Below, in pieces: positions 53,973 to 55,411 of a DNA stretch of 55,411 bases (its first letter is position 1; every line of letters begins with the position of its first letter). The DNA comes from a virus, in the IMG/VR virus record IMGVR_UViG_3300021197_001537, positions 1 through 55,411 of that record, one strand, 5' to 3'. Made by a program: the position numbers and the translations under genes. The notes under the pieces were generated by a model. It was not told the origin of the DNA. It did no database searches and saw only the letters and a list, made by a program, of their open reading frames with translations.

Positions 53973-54635
53973 ATGTCGGGTAAGTCTGGACCAGGCGGTC
54001 GCTCAAGTGGTAAATCGTCAGGAGGCACCATCGGCTTGGCAACTTCTATTTCAGAAGACTTGCTTGAGTCTATTACCGCCGACGTAACAGCAGCCGTAGG
54101 CACTGGCGGAGGAGGAAGTGGAACTTCAGTTTCAGAAGTAACTGCTCACTCAATTACCGCCGCTGCTGGAACGGACGTTTTCACCACACTTACCCACAAC
54201 CTTGGAACAACCAACTATCTTATTCAATTGTTTGACTCGTCAGGAAACAATATTGTAGTTCCTTTTACTCGCAGCGAAAACAACACTGTCTTTTATTTTG
54301 GCGATGTTTCAAATAACACAACCTATACAGCGTTAGTGTCAGGAGGCAACGACACTGCAATAGAAACTGCCATTTCAAACGCTGTTATTGAAGCCATTGC
54401 TGCTTCGTCATCTTTATTGCCAGAGATAAAGTCCTACACCATAACAGCCAATGTTGGCTCTAATGTTTTTGAAACACTCGCACACAACTTGGGTGCTTCT
54501 GATTATGTTGTTCAAATAATTGACTCGAATAAGAACAATATTGTTATTCCATTTACGAGAAGCTCGAATGACGTCGTTTTCTACTTCGGCGAGGTTACTT
54601 CGCAAGAAAGTTACAGCATCATCATCGTTCATTAA
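53973..54635 (+). CDS. Surface/fibre-type protein with an internal tandem duplication
   Basis: The 220-residue protein starts with a Gly/Ser/Lys-rich flexible arm (SGKSGPGGRSSGKSSGG). It then has two homologous beta-rich repeats, residues about 57-122 (SITAAAGTDVFTTLTHNLG ... FYFGDV) and 153-220 (TITANVGSNVFETLAHNLG ... FYFGEV). The strings L-x-H-N-L-G and N-N-I-V-[VI]-P-F-T-R-S recur in both. The T-H-N-L-G-type motif is common in phage tail-fibre and head-fibre domains. A connecting Ala-rich helix (AIETAISNAVIEAIAA) separates them. The location next to the LamG protein and the coiled-coil fibre suggests a receptor-binding or decoration role. Confidence 0.6.
   Translation: MSGKSGPGGRSSGKSSGGTIGLATSISEDLLESITADVTAAVGTGGGGSGTSVSEVTAHSITAAAGTDVFTTLTHNLGTTNYLIQLFDSSGNNIVVPFTRSENNTVFYFGDVSNNTTYTALVSGGNDTAIETAISNAVIEAIAASSSLLPEIKSYTITANVGSNVFETLAHNLGASDYVVQIIDSNKNNIVIPFTRSSNDVVFYFGEVTSQESYSIIIVH
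54141..54632 (+). repeat. Protein-level internal duplication (two ~66-residue units)
   Basis: Unit 1 covers about 54141-54338 and unit 2 about 54429-54632. They share residues such as TLTHNLG/TLAHNLG and NNIVVPFTRS/NNIVIPFTRS but differ at many codons, so this is an older duplication than the one in the fibre gene that follows. Confidence 0.8.
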
Positions 54636-54816
54636 AACTTTTTTTACCCTCTCAAAACCTAAATCACCAATCCTAAAAAAAACCTATTCTTTATCTTTTT
54701 CTGTAGCCTAAATAAAGGCAGGTGGGAGAGGTTTCTCTTGTCCATCTTAACTCAAATTTTATAGTGCAGAGTCACGAATACTTGCACATTTAACATTATT
54801 TTAGGAGGATAAAATT
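54636..54816 (+). promoter_or_regulatory. Longest intergenic gap (181 bases), probable control region for the fibre gene
   Basis: No gene is visible here. The 5' part is T- and A-rich (ACTTTTTTTACC; CTAAAAAAAACC) without a strong stem. CTAAATA lies at 54708-54714 inside a short inverted repeat GCCT..AGGC (54707-54718). A purine-rich GGTGGGAGAGG block follows, then an AGAG/CTCT inverted repeat near 54727-54738, and finally the strong AGGAGG ribosome site at 54803-54808. A late promoter at CTAAATA would give a 5' leader of roughly 90 bases, the longest of any gene here. I see no riboswitch-like fold. Confidence 0.4.
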
Positions 54817-55411
54817 TTGAGTAGAATAAATATTTTAAACGCATCGGTGGAAGACTTTCAGATTGAAATCTTTGAAACGGCACCAGCCGACGGTTCAACA
54901 GGCGACTATGAAGAAGGTCGCATTGTCAAGTATTTGACACACTTTTATATTTGGCATAACACATCGGGTGCTTGGAAGAAGTTTGGTAACTCAACAGACG
55001 TCACTTCACTTGAAACTCGTTTGGCAAGCCAAGAGGCAGACCGCTCGACAGAGCACGCAGCCTTCGTCGCCGCAGATTCATCAATTGAATCAAGCCTTAC
55101 ATCTGCAATCGCTACTAGGTCACTAGCAGTAGATTCAGCACAGGCAAGTGCAGAGGCGGCAGAAGCTTCACTTGAGTCAAGCCTCACGGCAGCAACCGCT
55201 GCTCGCCAGGCAGACATTTCAACAGAGCTTGCAAGAGCAGTAGCGGCAGAAGGCTCCCTTGAGTCAAGCCTTGCATCTGCAATCGCTACTAGGTCACTAG
55301 CAGTAGCTTCAGCACCGGCAAGTGCAGAGGCGGCAGAAGGTTCGCTTTTATCAAGCCTCACAGCAACAATTGCCTCCAGCCAGTCAGAAGTTTCCACAGC
55401 ACTTTCCACAG
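54817..55411 (+). CDS. Coiled-coil fibre-type protein with 29/58-residue repeats (partial, 3' end outside window)
   Basis: A frame opens at TTG 54817 behind a perfect AGGAGG (54803-54808) and remains open to the right edge, 198 codons; no ATG is available early in the frame. Residues 1-65 form a small alpha/beta head (YLTHFYIWHNTSGAWKKFGN). From about residue 66 the chain is Ala/Ser/Glu-rich heptad-like sequence with 29-residue repeats of the form E-S-S-L-x-[SA]-A-x-A-x-R ... A-E-A-A-E-x-S-L. Such repeats build long trimeric shafts in phage tail fibres. The gene is probably a long tail or side fibre; neighbours with LamG and fibre-like domains agree. Confidence 0.7.
   Translation, partial: MSRINILNASVEDFQIEIFETAPADGSTGDYEEGRIVKYLTHFYIWHNTSGAWKKFGNSTDVTSLETRLASQEADRSTEHAAFVAADSSIESSLTSAIATRSLAVDSAQASAEAAEASLESSLTAATAARQADISTELARAVAAEGSLESSLASAIATRSLAVASAPASAEAAEGSLLSSLTATIASSQSEVSTALST
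55087..55411 (+). repeat. Direct tandem repeat, 174-base period, inside the fibre gene
   Basis: The unit beginning GA[AG]TCAAGCCTT at 55087 recurs at 55261, exactly 174 bases (58 codons) later. About 85 bases of each copy are nearly identical at DNA level, for example TCTGCAATCGCTACTAGGTC at the same phase in both. The second copy is cut by the window edge. DNA-level identity indicates recent duplication or ongoing homogenisation, and such repeats can expand or contract by recombination. Confidence 0.85.

Noticed and set aside
54945-55409. A 154-codon open frame on the minus strand
   Set aside because: It is the complement of the repeat-rich fibre gene, whose Ala/Ser/Glu codons rarely give stops on the other strand. 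It lacks a ribosome site and would be the only minus-strand gene.
1-55411. tRNA genes, CRISPR arrays, insertion sequences, attachment sites
   Set aside because: Almost every base is in plus-strand coding sequence; the gaps are too short for tRNAs or arrays and no transposase or integrase motif is present.

Overview
The window is one densely packed, entirely plus-strand stretch of a large tailed double-stranded DNA phage with a contractile-tail (myovirus) body plan distantly related to phage T4. The diagnostic genes are the late sigma factor gp55, baseplate wedge proteins gp25 and gp6, a primase, a gp47/gp46-type recombination nuclease, the large terminase gp17, the portal gp20 and the prohead protease gp21. 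By eye the DNA is moderately AT-rich, about 40% GC (not computed). I see no tRNA, integrase, CRISPR array or insertion sequence. The size of the baseplate genes and the loose gene order suggest a large-genome phage. An aquatic or marine source is my impression from protein style, not something the sequence proves, and the host is not identifiable.

Layout. 1-120 is the tail of an unknown, possibly nuclease, gene. 129-2542 holds two tandem GT4-type glycosyltransferases. 2529-4309 is a cluster of small genes around gp55. 4311-6590 encodes two spike or hub proteins, one with an M15-type peptidase domain. 6592-38007 is a very large baseplate/tail module: an 1842-residue unknown protein, gp25, gp6, a DNRLRE-like protein, a 3961-residue protein with LamG-like domains, and six further structural proteins that include two paralogous pairs. 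38008-42723 is a replication and recombination island (RuvC-like resolvase, primase, SbcD-SbcC fusion) with a bacterial-type promoter candidate in front of the primase. 42762-43742 is a membrane-protein cassette that could be the lysis set. 43739-50192 is DNA packaging and head assembly, with gp17 directly followed by gp20. An intrinsic terminator sits in front of gp21 at 50309. After gp21 come a scaffold-like protein and a surface/adhesion region (51381-55411): a duplicated structural protein, a stand-alone LamG protein, a bS21-like basic protein, an internally duplicated beta-rich protein, and the start of a coiled-coil fibre gene with DNA-level repeats that runs off the window.

Expression logic. 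Most neighbours overlap by 1-11 bases (ATGA or TAATG junctions) or are separated by fewer than 20 bases, so long co-transcribed and translationally coupled blocks are expected. The few gaps of 25-180 bases carry stem-loops, AT-rich ACTATTTA/CTAAATA strings and strong Shine-Dalgarno sites; these are the best candidates for late promoters or RNA processing sites. Eight genes appear to start with GTG or TTG.

Most striking observations: (i) GATC and GGCC appear to be entirely absent from the window and CCGG occurs once, with synonymous codon choices that avoid them; (ii) the recombination nuclease and its SMC-like ATPase are fused in one 1066-residue chain; (iii) single proteins of 1842 and 3961 residues dominate the baseplate module; (iv) a tandem duplication left a fusion scar around a LamG gene; (v) a possible phage-encoded ribosomal protein bS21.
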